Shown here piece after piece: positions 1 through 8,390 of a stretch of DNA of 64,000 bases. Origin of the DNA: Acidimicrobiales bacterium (GTDB lineage Bacteria; Actinomycetota; Acidimicrobiia; Acidimicrobiales; Aldehydirespiratoraceae); assembly GCA_033344915.1 (NCBI GenBank), contig JAWPML010000001.1, positions 3,800,263 through 3,864,262 on the forward strand, written 5' to 3'. The translations under genes were made by a program, and so were the position numbers. The notes beneath the pieces are model-generated. The model was not told where the DNA came from. It saw only the letters and a program-made list of their open reading frames with translations, and searched no databases. Each line of letters starts with the position of its first letter. Positions within the stretch are counted from its first letter, which is position 1.

Positions 1-1229
1 GCGGACAGGATGACGAAGGCCACGTCGGCCCCCACCCGATAGCGGGTCACGCCGAACGTGATGACGGCCGTCAGCAGCGACGTGCCCGCCACCGCGGCGA
101 TCGGCAGCAGCGATGTGCGGCGCCGCCACACGACCGCGCCGAGCACCGCGCCGGCCATCACGACATAGTTGGCGAGCAGTCCGACCACGACATGGCTGCG
201 CACCCGGCGCTCGAAGAACACGTCGAAATCGATGCCCTGGATCGGCCGGTAGACGCCGATGATGCGCCCGAACCGGGCCGCACCGACCTTGGGCAGCTGG
301 GTCCAGTTGTCCCGGATGTAGCGCTGTGCCTTCTCGTACTTGGCCGCCGCGATGCCGGACTCGTCGGCCCCCTCGGGCCATGTCGTGCCGTCGTCGCAGG
401 ACGCGCTCCAGTAGCCGAGGAACTCGCCGGAATAGGTGTCGTCACAGTTGCCGAGCTCGAGGACGTAGCCGGGGCCGACGGCGAGATAGGTCGGCTCGTC
501 GAAGATCGTCACGTTGCGCCCCACCCAGGGGGCGAGGATCACCATCGCCAGGACCGCGGCCATCGCCGTGCGCTTCACCCGGTCGCGCCACTCGAGCCGT
601 GGATGGAACATCAGCAGTGGCGTGAGCAGCAGGAAGAACATGAGGAACGGCTCGCTGCGGGTCAGTGCGCCGAGTGAGAGGACGACCGTCAACTCGACGA
701 CCCGACGCACGGACGGATCCTCGTAGACCCGCTGGGCGAAGAAGATCGACCAGGCCGCGAGCGGGATCCACATCGACTCCGACAGGATCAGCGCGTCGTT
801 CATCCACAGCGGCGGATGGATCGCGATGCCGATCATGCCGAGGACCGCGGTCCGGTGGTCGAACAGACGGCGCAGGAGCAGGCCGACCGGGATGACGGCG
901 CTGGCCGACAGCAGACCGCCGGCGAAGCGATGCCACGTGACGGTGTCCATGCCGAACAACGACCAGATGGCCAGGTACACCGTGTAGCCCGGCGGATGCG
1001 CCGCGGTCGGGATGATCTCGCCGGTGACGTGGTGCTCGAACGGGTTGGCGAAGCCGTGGCCGTCGACGAGCAGGTTCGCCGAGCCGTGGTAGTAGAGGTT
1101 GTCGTTGATCGTCCCCTCTTCGATGAGCGGGACGTCGCCGTACCAGCGCACCATGACGATCCAACGCACGGCGATGGCCAGGGCGAACGCGAGCCCGACG
1201 GCCCACCAGAACTTGTTTCCCCAGCGCAC
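1..1229 (-). CDS. GT39-like membrane glycosyltransferase, truncated by the window edge
   Basis: The minus-strand frame is open from GTG 1229 to the window edge (409 codons); the C-terminus is missing. It starts with a hydrophobic helix, followed by an exported loop rich in Asp/Asn/His with YYHGSANLLVDGHGF and then AAHPPGYTVYLAIW. Several more hydrophobic helices follow, with ALTRSEPFLMFFLLL between them. An HPPGY-type loop after the first helix is typical of GT-C enzymes of the PMT/ArnT group, which transfer sugars from polyprenyl-phosphate donors outside the membrane. The acceptor cannot be told. GTG 1229 is the only plausible start after an in-frame stop. The gene is divergent from the neighbour starting at 1265. 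Other GT-C families remain possible. Confidence 0.75.
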   Translation of the reverse strand, partial: MRWGNKFWWAVGLAFALAIAVRWIVMVRWYGDVPLIEEGTINDNLYYHGSANLLVDGHGFANPFEHHVTGEIIPTAAHPPGYTVYLAIWSLFGMDTVTWHRFAGGLLSASAVIPVGLLLRRLFDHRTAVLGMIGIAIHPPLWMNDALILSESMWIPLAAWSIFFAQRVYEDPSVRRVVELTVVLSLGALTRSEPFLMFFLLLTPLLMFHPRLEWRDRVKRTAMAAVLAMVILAPWVGRNVTIFDEPTYLAVGPGYVLELGNCDDTYSGEFLGYWSASCDDGTTWPEGADESGIAAAKYEKAQRYIRDNWTQLPKVGAARFGRIIGVYRPIQGIDFDVFFERRVRSHVVVGLLANYVVMAGAVLGAVVWRRRTSLLPIAAVAGTSLLTAVITFGVTRYRVGADVAFVILS

Positions 1230-1264
1230 CGGGTGATCGTACTTGTGGCGTACCGTGACGACCC

Positions 1265-2671
1265 ATGCGCGTCACGGTGATCGGCCACTCCTGCCTTCGG
1301 GCGGAGACCCGCGCCGGGACGATTCTCGTCGATCCGTGGCTGTTCGGATCCTGCTACTGGCGGTCCTGGTGGCACTTCCCGCCGTCGAAGGAGCCGGACG
1401 AGGAGATGCTCGCGCCGGACTGGGTGTACCTCACCCATCACCACTTCGATCACTTCCACTATCCGTCCATGCGGCGCCTCGACCGGTCGGCGACGGTGCT
1501 GATCCCGCGCTTCGGCGTGGACGTCATGGCCGACGAGGTCGTGTCGCTCGGCTTCGATCGGCCCCAGGAGCTGCGTCACGGTCGGATCCTCGATCTCGGC
1601 GACGGCGTGCGGGTGGCGTCGTACCAGTACGGCTTCGACGACACGGCGTTCGTGATCGCCGAGGACGACCATGTCGTGATCGACATCAACGACTGCAAGA
1701 TCCGCGGTCGCGCCCTCGACCCGATCGTGAAGGAGTTCGGCCGGCCGTCGCTGGCCTGCAAGAGCCATTCGTTCGCCCAGTCCTACCCGGTGCTCTACGA
1801 CAGTGAGGACGAGTCACAGCTCCGGCTCGTGACCCGCGAGAGTTACGTCGACGACTTCCACGACGTGATGGCCCGACTCCAGCCCCGCCATGCCATCCCG
1901 TTCGGCTCGATGGTCGGGTTCCTGCACCCGGACAGCGCGCCACTCAATGCCCATCTCGTCACGCCGCATATGGTCGTCGACGGGGTGGCGAAGCGGGGCG
2001 GCATCGACGGCACCGACGTGGTCACGATGGCGCCGGGCGACGTGTGGGATTCCGAATCGGGATTCGAGCGTTCCGAGGTGGACTGGTACGCCGATCGCGA
2101 GCGGCACCTCGTGGACCTCACCGCGAAGTACCAGGACAAGCTCGACGAGCGGGCAGCCGAGGAAGCCGGCGTACGGGTCGAGTGGCGCGACTTCGAGGCG
2201 CACCTGGGCCGCTTCGTGCGGGAGGTCCCCCGCGTGTTCGGCCGCCGGCTGGCGCCGAAGCCGTTCGTCTTCCACGTGCCGTCGGACGCCGACACGCCCT
2301 ACTGGTGGGTCTCGTTCGCGAGCCGCTCGATCGGCCGATCGGCCACGGTGCCGGAGGGCGCGTCCGGGGTCACCACGGTGCCCGAGGCGGTGATGGCCGA
2401 GGCCCTTCGGGACCGCATCGTCCACATCCTCCACGGTGCGATGCGGATCCACACGTCGCTGCGACCCGGTGGCGTCCAGAGCGATCTGGGCTGGTGGGGC
2501 GTGGTGATGATGTGGGAGCTCGGCTACCTGCCGCTGCGGCGCAGCGCCCGCCACCTGCGCCTCTGGCGGTCCATGGCCCGCCGCTGGCGCGAGTTCCTCG
2601 ACCAGGCCCCCTCCGTCATCGCCCGCAACCCCGTCGACCACCTCGCCGAACGCTTCGGCGCCGACGTCTGA
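1265..2671 (+). CDS. Metallo-beta-lactamase-fold hydrolase (UlaG/YtnP-like), 468 aa
   Basis: A cytoplasmic MBL-fold protein. It begins with the MRVTVIGHSCLR strand-turn common to UlaG-like proteins. The metal motif HHHFDH lies at residues 58-63 and fits HxHxDH; further acidic/His ligands may lie near VVIDINDCKI and FGSMVGFLHPD. At 468 residues it is longer than a bare MBL domain (about 230), so the C-terminal half (about residue 260 on, with WYADRERHLVDL and ARRWREFLDQAP) is an extra region I do not recognise. The family hydrolyses esters, lactones or phosphodiesters; the substrate is unknown. TACCGT at 1251-1256 lies 8 nt before ATG, so a leaderless start is likely. A hairpin follows the stop. 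Confidence 0.8.
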   Translation: MRVTVIGHSCLRAETRAGTILVDPWLFGSCYWRSWWHFPPSKEPDEEMLAPDWVYLTHHHFDHFHYPSMRRLDRSATVLIPRFGVDVMADEVVSLGFDRPQELRHGRILDLGDGVRVASYQYGFDDTAFVIAEDDHVVIDINDCKIRGRALDPIVKEFGRPSLACKSHSFAQSYPVLYDSEDESQLRLVTRESYVDDFHDVMARLQPRHAIPFGSMVGFLHPDSAPLNAHLVTPHMVVDGVAKRGGIDGTDVVTMAPGDVWDSESGFERSEVDWYADRERHLVDLTAKYQDKLDERAAEEAGVRVEWRDFEAHLGRFVREVPRVFGRRLAPKPFVFHVPSDADTPYWWVSFASRSIGRSATVPEGASGVTTVPEAVMAEALRDRIVHILHGAMRIHTSLRPGGVQSDLGWWGVVMMWELGYLPLRRSARHLRLWRSMARRWREFLDQAPSVIARNPVDHLAERFGADV

Positions 2672-2691
2672 CCCCCTCGGGCTTCTTAACC

Positions 2692-2720
2692 GAGTTGTGG
2701 TCGCCATACGACCACAACTC
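2692..2720. terminator. Bidirectional hairpin between convergent genes
   Basis: Perfect 12-bp inverted repeat (2692-2703 and 2709-2720, arm GAGTTGTGGTCG) around a 5-nt loop CCATA. It sits between the + gene ending at 2671 and the - gene ending at 2753. No clear T-run follows on either strand, so it could act as a stem-only terminator of the kind common in high-GC actinobacteria, or as a transcript stabiliser. Confidence 0.7.
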
Positions 2721-2752
2721 AACGCGGATCGTGCGGGGTGCGGGGTGTGGGG

Positions 2753-3763
2753 CTAATACGCGTCCATGTCGAGGAACTCGAAGGTGTCGAGCTCGATGGC
2801 GTCCTGGTCGATCGCCGGGTCGAGGTGACGGATGATCAGGTTGAGCGGCGACGGCTGGACCCGCCGGGGCGGACGCACCCCGCGCACCCGCACGGAACCG
2901 TTGAACCCGGCGTAGACGGCGAACGCGGCGCGGTGCCAGCGGGTGACGGACCGGATCGCCGGGGTGGCGTCGATGCGCGCCGATCCGGCCGTGGTGGGAA
3001 AGACCTTCAGCACCACGGCCGCGGGCAGTGGGCCGAGTTTGCTGGTGGTCGAGATCACGACGGCGTCGTCGCTCTGGTGGACGAAGTAGCGCGCCTCCGG
3101 ACAGGCCAGGCGCCACCGCAGCACGTCGGCCGTGTAGTCGGTGACCCACCCCTCGACGGCATGACGATCCACCGTCGCCGCCACCTCGGCGAACGCGTCG
3201 GAGTCGAGCCAGGCGGGCGTGACCTCGGCGTGGGTCATCCGTCGCCGGCCCCGCCCGATCGGCGCGACGACCCGCACCGGCAGCGGGCCGACCAGGCGCC
3301 AGCCCATGTACTTGACGACCGCACCCGTCGACTTCTCGTTGGTCACACCGATGACGAACGACCGCCCGAGCGCGCCGGCTTCCTCGTAGATCTCCAGACC
3401 GATCCGGCTGAAGTGCCGGGCCCGTTGGTGCTCGTGATCGACCACGGCATTGAGCGACCACGCCCCGTCCGAGGACGCGCCCGCCGGGCCCCGGAACCGA
3501 CGCGGCATGTTGGCGTAGTGGGCGACGAGCTTCACGCCGGAGCCGGCGGCGACCTGCTGGTGGCGTTCCCACGCCCGACCGAGCGGGTTCTCGCGATACG
3601 CCCAGCGCAGATAGTCCGTGGACACGAATCGCGGGTCGGGGAGCTCCTGATCGAGCAGTGCGGTGGCGTCGGCGAGGATTCGGGGATCGTCGGACGAGCC
3701 GTCGATCGTCCACCCCTCGACCCCGTCGTGCACGACCGCACCTTCCGGTGGCGTTGGCTCCAT
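2753..3763 (-). CDS. GNAT-fold acetyltransferase-like protein, 336 aa
   Basis: The middle of the protein reads like a GNAT acetyltransferase: a conserved strand with SLNAVVDHEHQRARHFSRIG, then a helix and SFVIGVTNEKSTGAVVKYMGW, which resembles the acetyl-CoA-binding and 'neighbouring residue plus KLGW' part of the fold. The C-terminal third (RWRLACPEARYFVH, then paired strands) looks like a second related subdomain. ATG 3763 was chosen because upstream sequence in this frame is the shadow of the next gene and is arginine-rich. It starts 8 nt after the stop of the substrate-binding lipoprotein, so the two probably form an operon. Substrate unknown; it could modify a cell-surface sugar or peptide. 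Confidence 0.65.
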   Translation of the reverse strand: MEPTPPEGAVVHDGVEGWTIDGSSDDPRILADATALLDQELPDPRFVSTDYLRWAYRENPLGRAWERHQQVAAGSGVKLVAHYANMPRRFRGPAGASSDGAWSLNAVVDHEHQRARHFSRIGLEIYEEAGALGRSFVIGVTNEKSTGAVVKYMGWRLVGPLPVRVVAPIGRGRRRMTHAEVTPAWLDSDAFAEVAATVDRHAVEGWVTDYTADVLRWRLACPEARYFVHQSDDAVVISTTSKLGPLPAAVVLKVFPTTAGSARIDATPAIRSVTRWHRAAFAVYAGFNGSVRVRGVRPPRRVQPSPLNLIIRHLDPAIDQDAIELDTFEFLDMDAY

Positions 3764-3771
3764 CGGCGGCA

Positions 3772-5148
3772 CTATCCGAGGACGACGCCGGTCGCGGCGA
3801 GATCCTGGATCGAGTCGTCCCACTCGTAGAGGTTGATCGGCGCGTTGCCGTCCGGATTCTCGGCGTCGTAGTGACCGAGCCCGAGCCCGGGGATGTGGAA
3901 GTCGCCGAGCGACTGGCCCGCGGCGGCGAACGACTCGTTGGTGAGATCGCCGCCGGCGGCCTCCGCGATCGCGACGAACAGGCGCACCTGCCGACATGCT
4001 GCGGCCACCGACACGATGTTCTCCGGCTCCTCCGGCCCGCGGGTGTTCGGATCGAGGATGACCGTGCCCGTCGCCTCCTCCACGATGCGGATGCACTCCT
4101 GGATCACGTCGTCGTCCCACCAGCCGAGCTGTTCGTTCGTGTTCCCCGCGGCGGACCCGGCGAGCACGCTGAGGTCACGTCCGCCCCGGTCGCGGATGTA
4201 GCCGCGGAGCGACCCGAGGCTCGTCGCGAGGATCCGGGGCCGGTACGGGAGGTCCTCGATCCCGCCCGCGTAGCGGGGCCCGGCGCCGTCGATGGTCAGG
4301 ATGGTGTCGGCCCCCTCCACCTGCTGGCGCTCGGCCATGAGCCCGACCTCGGCGATGGTCGCGGCGGCGTCGACGAGGCTCGCTTCCAGATAGTCCACGT
4401 CGACCACCGTCACGCCGAGATCGTCGAGCAGCGGCAGCACGACCGATTCCACCTGGGGCTGGGCCGTCGCTTCGGCGACGACGGCGACCGTGGCCCCGTC
4501 GAAGTAGCCCTGTTCGGCGACGCCGTTGACGATGACCCGCGCCGCGTCGTCGGCGTTGCGCATGGGGCTGAACCACGGGGCGGTCGCGCGTGCCATCCGG
4601 GCGTCGGTCTGGCCGGGGCCGACGAGGGCGGTGTCGTTCAACTCCGTGTAGCAGAGCGGGGCATCGCCGAGCATGGCGCCGAGCACGGCGAAGACCTGCT
4701 CGTCGTCGACAAGGCGGGCACAGATCTCGTCGGACGACACCGTGCCGATCGGGATGAACGGTTCGAAGACCATGTCGATGCGGCGACCGAGCACACCGCC
4801 GCCGGCGTTCACGTCGTCGATGATCGCCCGGTAGGCGTCGCCGTAGGACCCGTGGTCGAGGTCGACGAGGCCCTGGAGCGATTCGAGGTCCACGGTGGTC
4901 ACGCCGATCTTGATCGCGTCGGACGTCACCCCGCGGAAGGAGTCCGTGAGCACGACGGGCTCGGTGGTGGTCGTCGTGGCGTCCGGCGGATCGGGCTCGG
5001 CGCCCGGGTCGGTCTCGTCGGCAATCGTCGTCGTTGTCGTGGTGGTCCCGGTGGACTCGCCGCTGTCGTCGCCACAGCCGGCGACGGCCAGCGCGGCAAC
5101 CAGGAGAGGGACGACGAGGCGGCGGACGGACGGCGGCGACGCGATCAT
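3772..5148 (-). CDS. Substrate-binding lipoprotein, type 1 periplasmic-binding fold (LivK-like), 458 aa
   Basis: Signal peptide of residues 1-24 with lipobox LAVAGC, then a Thr-rich linker (TGTTTTTTTIADE and ATTTTTEP) and a domain of about 390 residues typical of ABC-type branched-chain amino acid / amide receptors: IKIGVTT, GGGVLGRRIDMVFEP, VFAVLGAMLGD, and the alternation of strands and helices of the two-lobed fold. It should be anchored on the outer face of the membrane. No permease or ATPase gene is next to it, so it may serve a remote transporter or a sensory role. TAGCGT at 5155-5160 lies 6 nt before ATG. It is divergent from the MBL gene at 5194. Confidence 0.85.
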   Translation of the reverse strand: MIASPPSVRRLVVPLLVAALAVAGCGDDSGESTGTTTTTTTIADETDPGAEPDPPDATTTTTEPVVLTDSFRGVTSDAIKIGVTTVDLESLQGLVDLDHGSYGDAYRAIIDDVNAGGGVLGRRIDMVFEPFIPIGTVSSDEICARLVDDEQVFAVLGAMLGDAPLCYTELNDTALVGPGQTDARMARATAPWFSPMRNADDAARVIVNGVAEQGYFDGATVAVVAEATAQPQVESVVLPLLDDLGVTVVDVDYLEASLVDAAATIAEVGLMAERQQVEGADTILTIDGAGPRYAGGIEDLPYRPRILATSLGSLRGYIRDRGGRDLSVLAGSAAGNTNEQLGWWDDDVIQECIRIVEEATGTVILDPNTRGPEEPENIVSVAAACRQVRLFVAIAEAAGGDLTNESFAAAGQSLGDFHIPGLGLGHYDAENPDGNAPINLYEWDDSIQDLAATGVVLG

Positions 5149-5193
5149 CGCGACACGCTACCGTTCCCGCACCGCCTGCCCGGAGGGAACGTC

Positions 5194-6486
5194 GTGGCCG
5201 ACCTCATCGAACTCGCGTCTCGGATCATCGACACCGGTGACCTCACCGAGCCCACCAATCGCATCACCCTCGAACTGTCGGAGGTCGCGGACGGCCTGGC
5301 GATCGTGGAGGCGTTCTCCCACGTCTGGGCGGTCGACACCGGCGACGGGCTCGTGCTCGTCGACACGAGCCACGCCAACTCCGGCCAGGCCGCGCTCGAC
5401 GCGATCCGCGCCTGGCGGACCGAGCCCGTGCACTCGATGGTGTACACCCACGGCCACATCGACCATGTCGGCGGCAGCGGCGCGATCCTCGCCGAGGCGG
5501 CGGCCAACGGCGCGGCGACGCCGGATGTGATCGCCCACGAGGCCGTGCACGATCGGTTCGCCCGCTATCGCGAGACGACCGGCTGGAACCTCGCGATCAA
5601 TGCCCGTCAGTTCGGCGGCAACGTGAAACGCACCGACGTGGTCGGCGCCACGCCGGACGCATTCCTGCCCGACGATGTCGCGTCCCCCAACGTGACCCAC
5701 GACGACGGGATGACGGTCACCATCGGCGCTACGACGTTCGAGATGCACCACGCCAACGGCGAGACCGACGATCACACCTGGATCTGGGACCCGGACCGCA
5801 AGGCCGTCTACGTCGGCGACCTGTTCATGTGGAACTTCCCGAACGCCGGCAACCCGCAGAAGGTGCAGCGCTTCGCCGGCGACTGGGCGACCGCGCTGCG
5901 GGCCATGGTCGCCAAGGGACCCGAACTGATGCTGCCCGCGCACGGTCTGCCGATCGGGGGCCGCGACCGCGTCGCGACCGCGCTCACCACGGTCGCCGAG
6001 GCGCTCGAGTACCTCGTGGAGGAGACCGTGGCGCTGATGAACCAGGGCGCCACGCTCGACACGATCCTCCACACCGTCACGCTGCCGGACCGGTTCGAGG
6101 GCGTGCCCTATCTCGTGCCCAACTATGACGAGCCGGCGTTCGTGATCCGCAACATCTACCGCCTCTACGGCGGCTGGTGGGACGGCGATCCGGCCACCCT
6201 GCATCCCGCGCCGAAGGCCGCGCTCGGCGCGGAGGTCGCCGCCCTCGCGGGCGGCGCGGACGCGCTCGCCCAACGCGCGCTCGAGCTCGTGGACCAGGGC
6301 GAACTCGAGGTCGCCGGCCACCTCGTCCAGATGGCCGTCGACGCCGACCCGACCAACGGGGCGGTCCACGACGCCCGTATCGCGGTCTACGCCGCCCGCC
6401 GCGCCGTCGCCACGTCGCTCATGTCGAAGGGCATCTACAAGAGCGTGATCAACGCGTCGAAGGACGCGATCGCCGAACTGTCCTAG
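5194..6486 (+). CDS. Alkyl-sulfatase-like metallo-beta-lactamase protein with dimerisation region, 430 aa
   Basis: The MBL motif HGHIDH is at residues 86-91 (HxHxDH); VYVGDLFMW and LMLPAHGLPI supply the later Asp and His ligands. After about residue 270 comes a helical region (ALEYLVEETVALMNQG, FVIRNIYRLYGGWWDGDPATL) that matches the dimerisation domain of SdsA1/YjcS-type alkyl sulfatases; RLYGGWWDG is characteristic. The family's C-terminal SCP2-like domain is absent (430 aa versus about 650). GTG 5194 follows GGAGGG at 5182-5187 with 6-nt spacing. Substrate could be a sulfate ester, but shortened relatives act on other substrates. No signal peptide, so probably cytoplasmic. Confidence 0.8.
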   Translation: MADLIELASRIIDTGDLTEPTNRITLELSEVADGLAIVEAFSHVWAVDTGDGLVLVDTSHANSGQAALDAIRAWRTEPVHSMVYTHGHIDHVGGSGAILAEAAANGAATPDVIAHEAVHDRFARYRETTGWNLAINARQFGGNVKRTDVVGATPDAFLPDDVASPNVTHDDGMTVTIGATTFEMHHANGETDDHTWIWDPDRKAVYVGDLFMWNFPNAGNPQKVQRFAGDWATALRAMVAKGPELMLPAHGLPIGGRDRVATALTTVAEALEYLVEETVALMNQGATLDTILHTVTLPDRFEGVPYLVPNYDEPAFVIRNIYRLYGGWWDGDPATLHPAPKAALGAEVAALAGGADALAQRALELVDQGELEVAGHLVQMAVDADPTNGAVHDARIAVYAARRAVATSLMSKGIYKSVINASKDAIAELS

Positions 6487-6501
6487 GCCGCCGGAGGTCG
6501 C

Positions 6502-6993
6502 TCAGGGGCGGAGCGACTCGACCGGGTCGTGGCTGGGGCGGAACTCGTCGCCCCCGATGGTGACTGGCGTGGAGAGCTCCACGACGTCGCCCGAGCTGAG
6601 CAGGGCGTGGATGCGCCCGCCACCGTCACGGCCGACGTGCTCGACCCGCATCCAGGCGCCGTCGCGATGGATCCAGTTGCCCTGCCGCACCAGCTCCGGT
6701 GGGAGCACCGCGGCGGGCCGCACCTTCACCGGCTTGCCCGCCGGCGTGGTGCGGAGCAGGCGGATGCCGGGGACGAGGATGGCGAGCGCACCGAGGGTGC
6801 ACATGATCGCCACGAGGGTGGTGGTGTCGTCGCCGGAGCCGAGCGCGCCGCTGGTCGTGAGGGCGAGCCCGGCGCCGAGCACGAGCGCGGCCACCACGAC
6901 GAGCGCGATGGCGCCCTTCTGGTCGTCCTTCGCGGCGCGGGGACCTTCGACGAGCCGGCCACTTTCCGCGTATTCGAGGATCTGCGAGGTCAC
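6502..6993 (-). CDS. Two-helix membrane protein of unknown function, 163 aa
   Basis: I do not recognise a family. The N-terminus is short and charged (VTSQILEYAESGRLVEGPRAAKDDQKG). Two hydrophobic helices follow (GAIALVVVAALVLGAGLALT and LVAIMCTLGALAILVPGIRL). The soluble C-terminal half is rich in strands and looks like a small SH3-like or barrel module (ELVRQGNWIHRDGAWMRV, then RIHALLSSGDVVELSTPVTI). GTG 6993 was chosen; an in-frame GTG at 7023 is an alternative. It converges on the MBL gene, with 15 nt between the stops. Confidence 0.6.
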   Translation of the reverse strand: MTSQILEYAESGRLVEGPRAAKDDQKGAIALVVVAALVLGAGLALTTSGALGSGDDTTTLVAIMCTLGALAILVPGIRLLRTTPAGKPVKVRPAAVLPPELVRQGNWIHRDGAWMRVEHVGRDGGGRIHALLSSGDVVELSTPVTIGGDEFRPSHDPVESLRP

Positions 6994-7191
6994 GTCTCGT
7001 GGCCGTCGTTCTATCCAACCCACTTCAGCACCTGCTCCAGGACCGCCGGTTCTTCCCCGCGTCATCAGGCTGACACATGTTCTATTTCGGCGCCAGCGGG
7101 ACGGGCGGCGCAGAGAAAATCCGCGCCGGAACCAAACCGTTCGCCGTCGGCCGGCGTGTCCGACAGGAGACCCCCACTCAGGAGACCACCT

Positions 7192-7869
7192 GTGACTCGC
7201 GCCAAAAGTCTTGCCGTCGGCTTCGCCGTGCTGATCGGTGTCGTCGTCGCGACATCCGCCCTCGCGTTGAACGCCGGCTTCGTCGCCGCCGGAACCGGCG
7301 CCGAGGCGGTCGCCGAGCCACCGGCTCCGACCACCACGACCTACGAGCAATACCTCGAGGAGTGGTACGCGGCGAACCCGACGACCACCGCGCCACCGGC
7401 CACCACCACGACTCCGGTCGAACCCGTGATCATCTACGAGTACGTGGACGTGCCGGTCACCGTCCCTCCGCCGCAGATCGTCTACGTCCCGGCGCCCACG
7501 GTCACGAACCCACCGGCGTCGACCTCCGGTCCTCCGAGTACGACGGTGCCGTCCTCGTCGGACACGACCACGACCCGGCCGCCGACCACAACCGCGGCGC
7601 CGATGGAGTTGCTCGAGTTCGACCTCTACGGCTTCGCCGAGGTGACGATCGCCTCCCACGGGCCCGGCGACCGATTGCAGGCGTGGGAGATCGAACAGGA
7701 CTCCCCGTGGGTGTGGGAGGTGGAGGACGACAACGGACCGAAGGTCGAGGTGAAGTTCTTCAACACCGAGACCGGCAAGGAGGCGAAGCTCAGCCTCCGC
7801 CTCGATGACGACGGGTACAAGCTCAAGACCGAGGGCGATGGCTTCGCGGAACGCGAGGAGTACCTGTGA
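7192..7869 (+). CDS. Membrane-anchored Thr/Pro-rich protein, first gene of the flavin operon, 225 aa
   Basis: An N-terminal uncleaved or cleaved hydrophobic segment (SLAVGFAVLIGVVVATSALAL, about residues 6-25) is followed by a long Thr/Pro-rich exported linker to about residue 142, with YVDVPVTVPPPQIVYVP in its middle, and then a compact acidic C-terminal domain beginning MELLEFDLYGFAEVTI and rich in Asp/Glu/Lys. I do not recognise the domain; it has no FMN-binding-domain signature and no Cys. GTG 7192 follows GGAGA at 7181-7185. CAGGAGACC occurs twice just upstream (7164-7172, 7179-7187). It overlaps the next gene by GTGA, so the four genes 7192-9881 should be one transcript. A role as an extracellular electron-transfer partner is inferred from context only. 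Confidence 0.65.
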   Translation: MTRAKSLAVGFAVLIGVVVATSALALNAGFVAAGTGAEAVAEPPAPTTTTYEQYLEEWYAANPTTTAPPATTTTPVEPVIIYEYVDVPVTVPPPQIVYVPAPTVTNPPASTSGPPSTTVPSSSDTTTTRPPTTTAAPMELLEFDLYGFAEVTIASHGPGDRLQAWEIEQDSPWVWEVEDDNGPKVEVKFFNTETGKEAKLSLRLDDDGYKLKTEGDGFAEREEYL

Positions 7870-8390
7870 GCGACGTCGACGCGCAGGCGGAGCGCCTCCG
7901 CAAGCTCCAGGAACGGCGGTCGACCGCCCCCGCCCCGCGCCGTCGCGCCGGCGCGGTCACCCGAGCGATCACGGGCGGGATCAGCGTCGCGGCCTTCGTG
8001 GCCGTCACCGCCGTGATGGGCCCGGTGTTCGCGGCCACGGAGGAGGAGGCCGCCGTGGTCCCCGTGCCGACGACGACCACGTGGCCGCCGCCGACCGATC
8101 CGGCGCCGCCCCCGTCGTCGATGCCCGTTCCCGAGCCGACTGCGCCGCTGCCGCCCGCGACGATCATCGTCCAGGTCCGGCGGGAGGTGCTGGTCACGGG
8201 CGCCTCCACGCCGGCCGGCGCCCCTCCCGCCGCGCCGAGTCCGAGGGCGACACCCGCGCCGTCCTCGGGTTCGGACACGCCCGCCCCCGCCCCGGCGCCC
8301 GCACCGACGACCACGGCCGCGCCGGCTGCTCCGCCGCCCCCGCCTCCGCCGTCGCCCGCGACCGAGCCACCGTTGAGCAGTGGTAGCTAG
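7866..8390 (+). CDS. Pro/Ala-rich membrane-anchored protein with a possible ApbE flavinylation site, 174 aa
   Basis: A cytoplasmic Arg-rich N-terminus is followed by one transmembrane helix (about residues 33-56) and a proline-rich exported tail. The only non-repetitive part of the tail is a short predicted strand, ATIIVQVRREVLVTGAST (residues 98-115). Its TGAST (111-115) resembles the [S/T]GA[T/S] core that ApbE modifies with FMN in NqrC/RnfG-type proteins. The acidic residue usual a few positions earlier is not there. ApbE is encoded immediately downstream. If the site is used, this would be a minimal flavin carrier without an FMN-binding domain; that is inference. The gene overlaps its neighbours on both sides (7866-7869 and 8380-8390). 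Confidence 0.65.
   Translation: MSDVDAQAERLRKLQERRSTAPAPRRRAGAVTRAITGGISVAAFVAVTAVMGPVFAATEEEAAVVPVPTTTTWPPPTDPAPPPSSMPVPEPTAPLPPATIIVQVRREVLVTGASTPAGAPPAAPSPRATPAPSSGSDTPAPAPAPAPTTTAAPAAPPPPPPPSPATEPPLSSGS

Noticed and set aside
3658-5193. Extending the alkyl-sulfatase-like gene upstream to 3658 (942 codons)
   Set aside because: The upstream part is the antisense of the lipoprotein gene. GTG 5194 has a good ribosome site and starts just before the conserved N-terminus.
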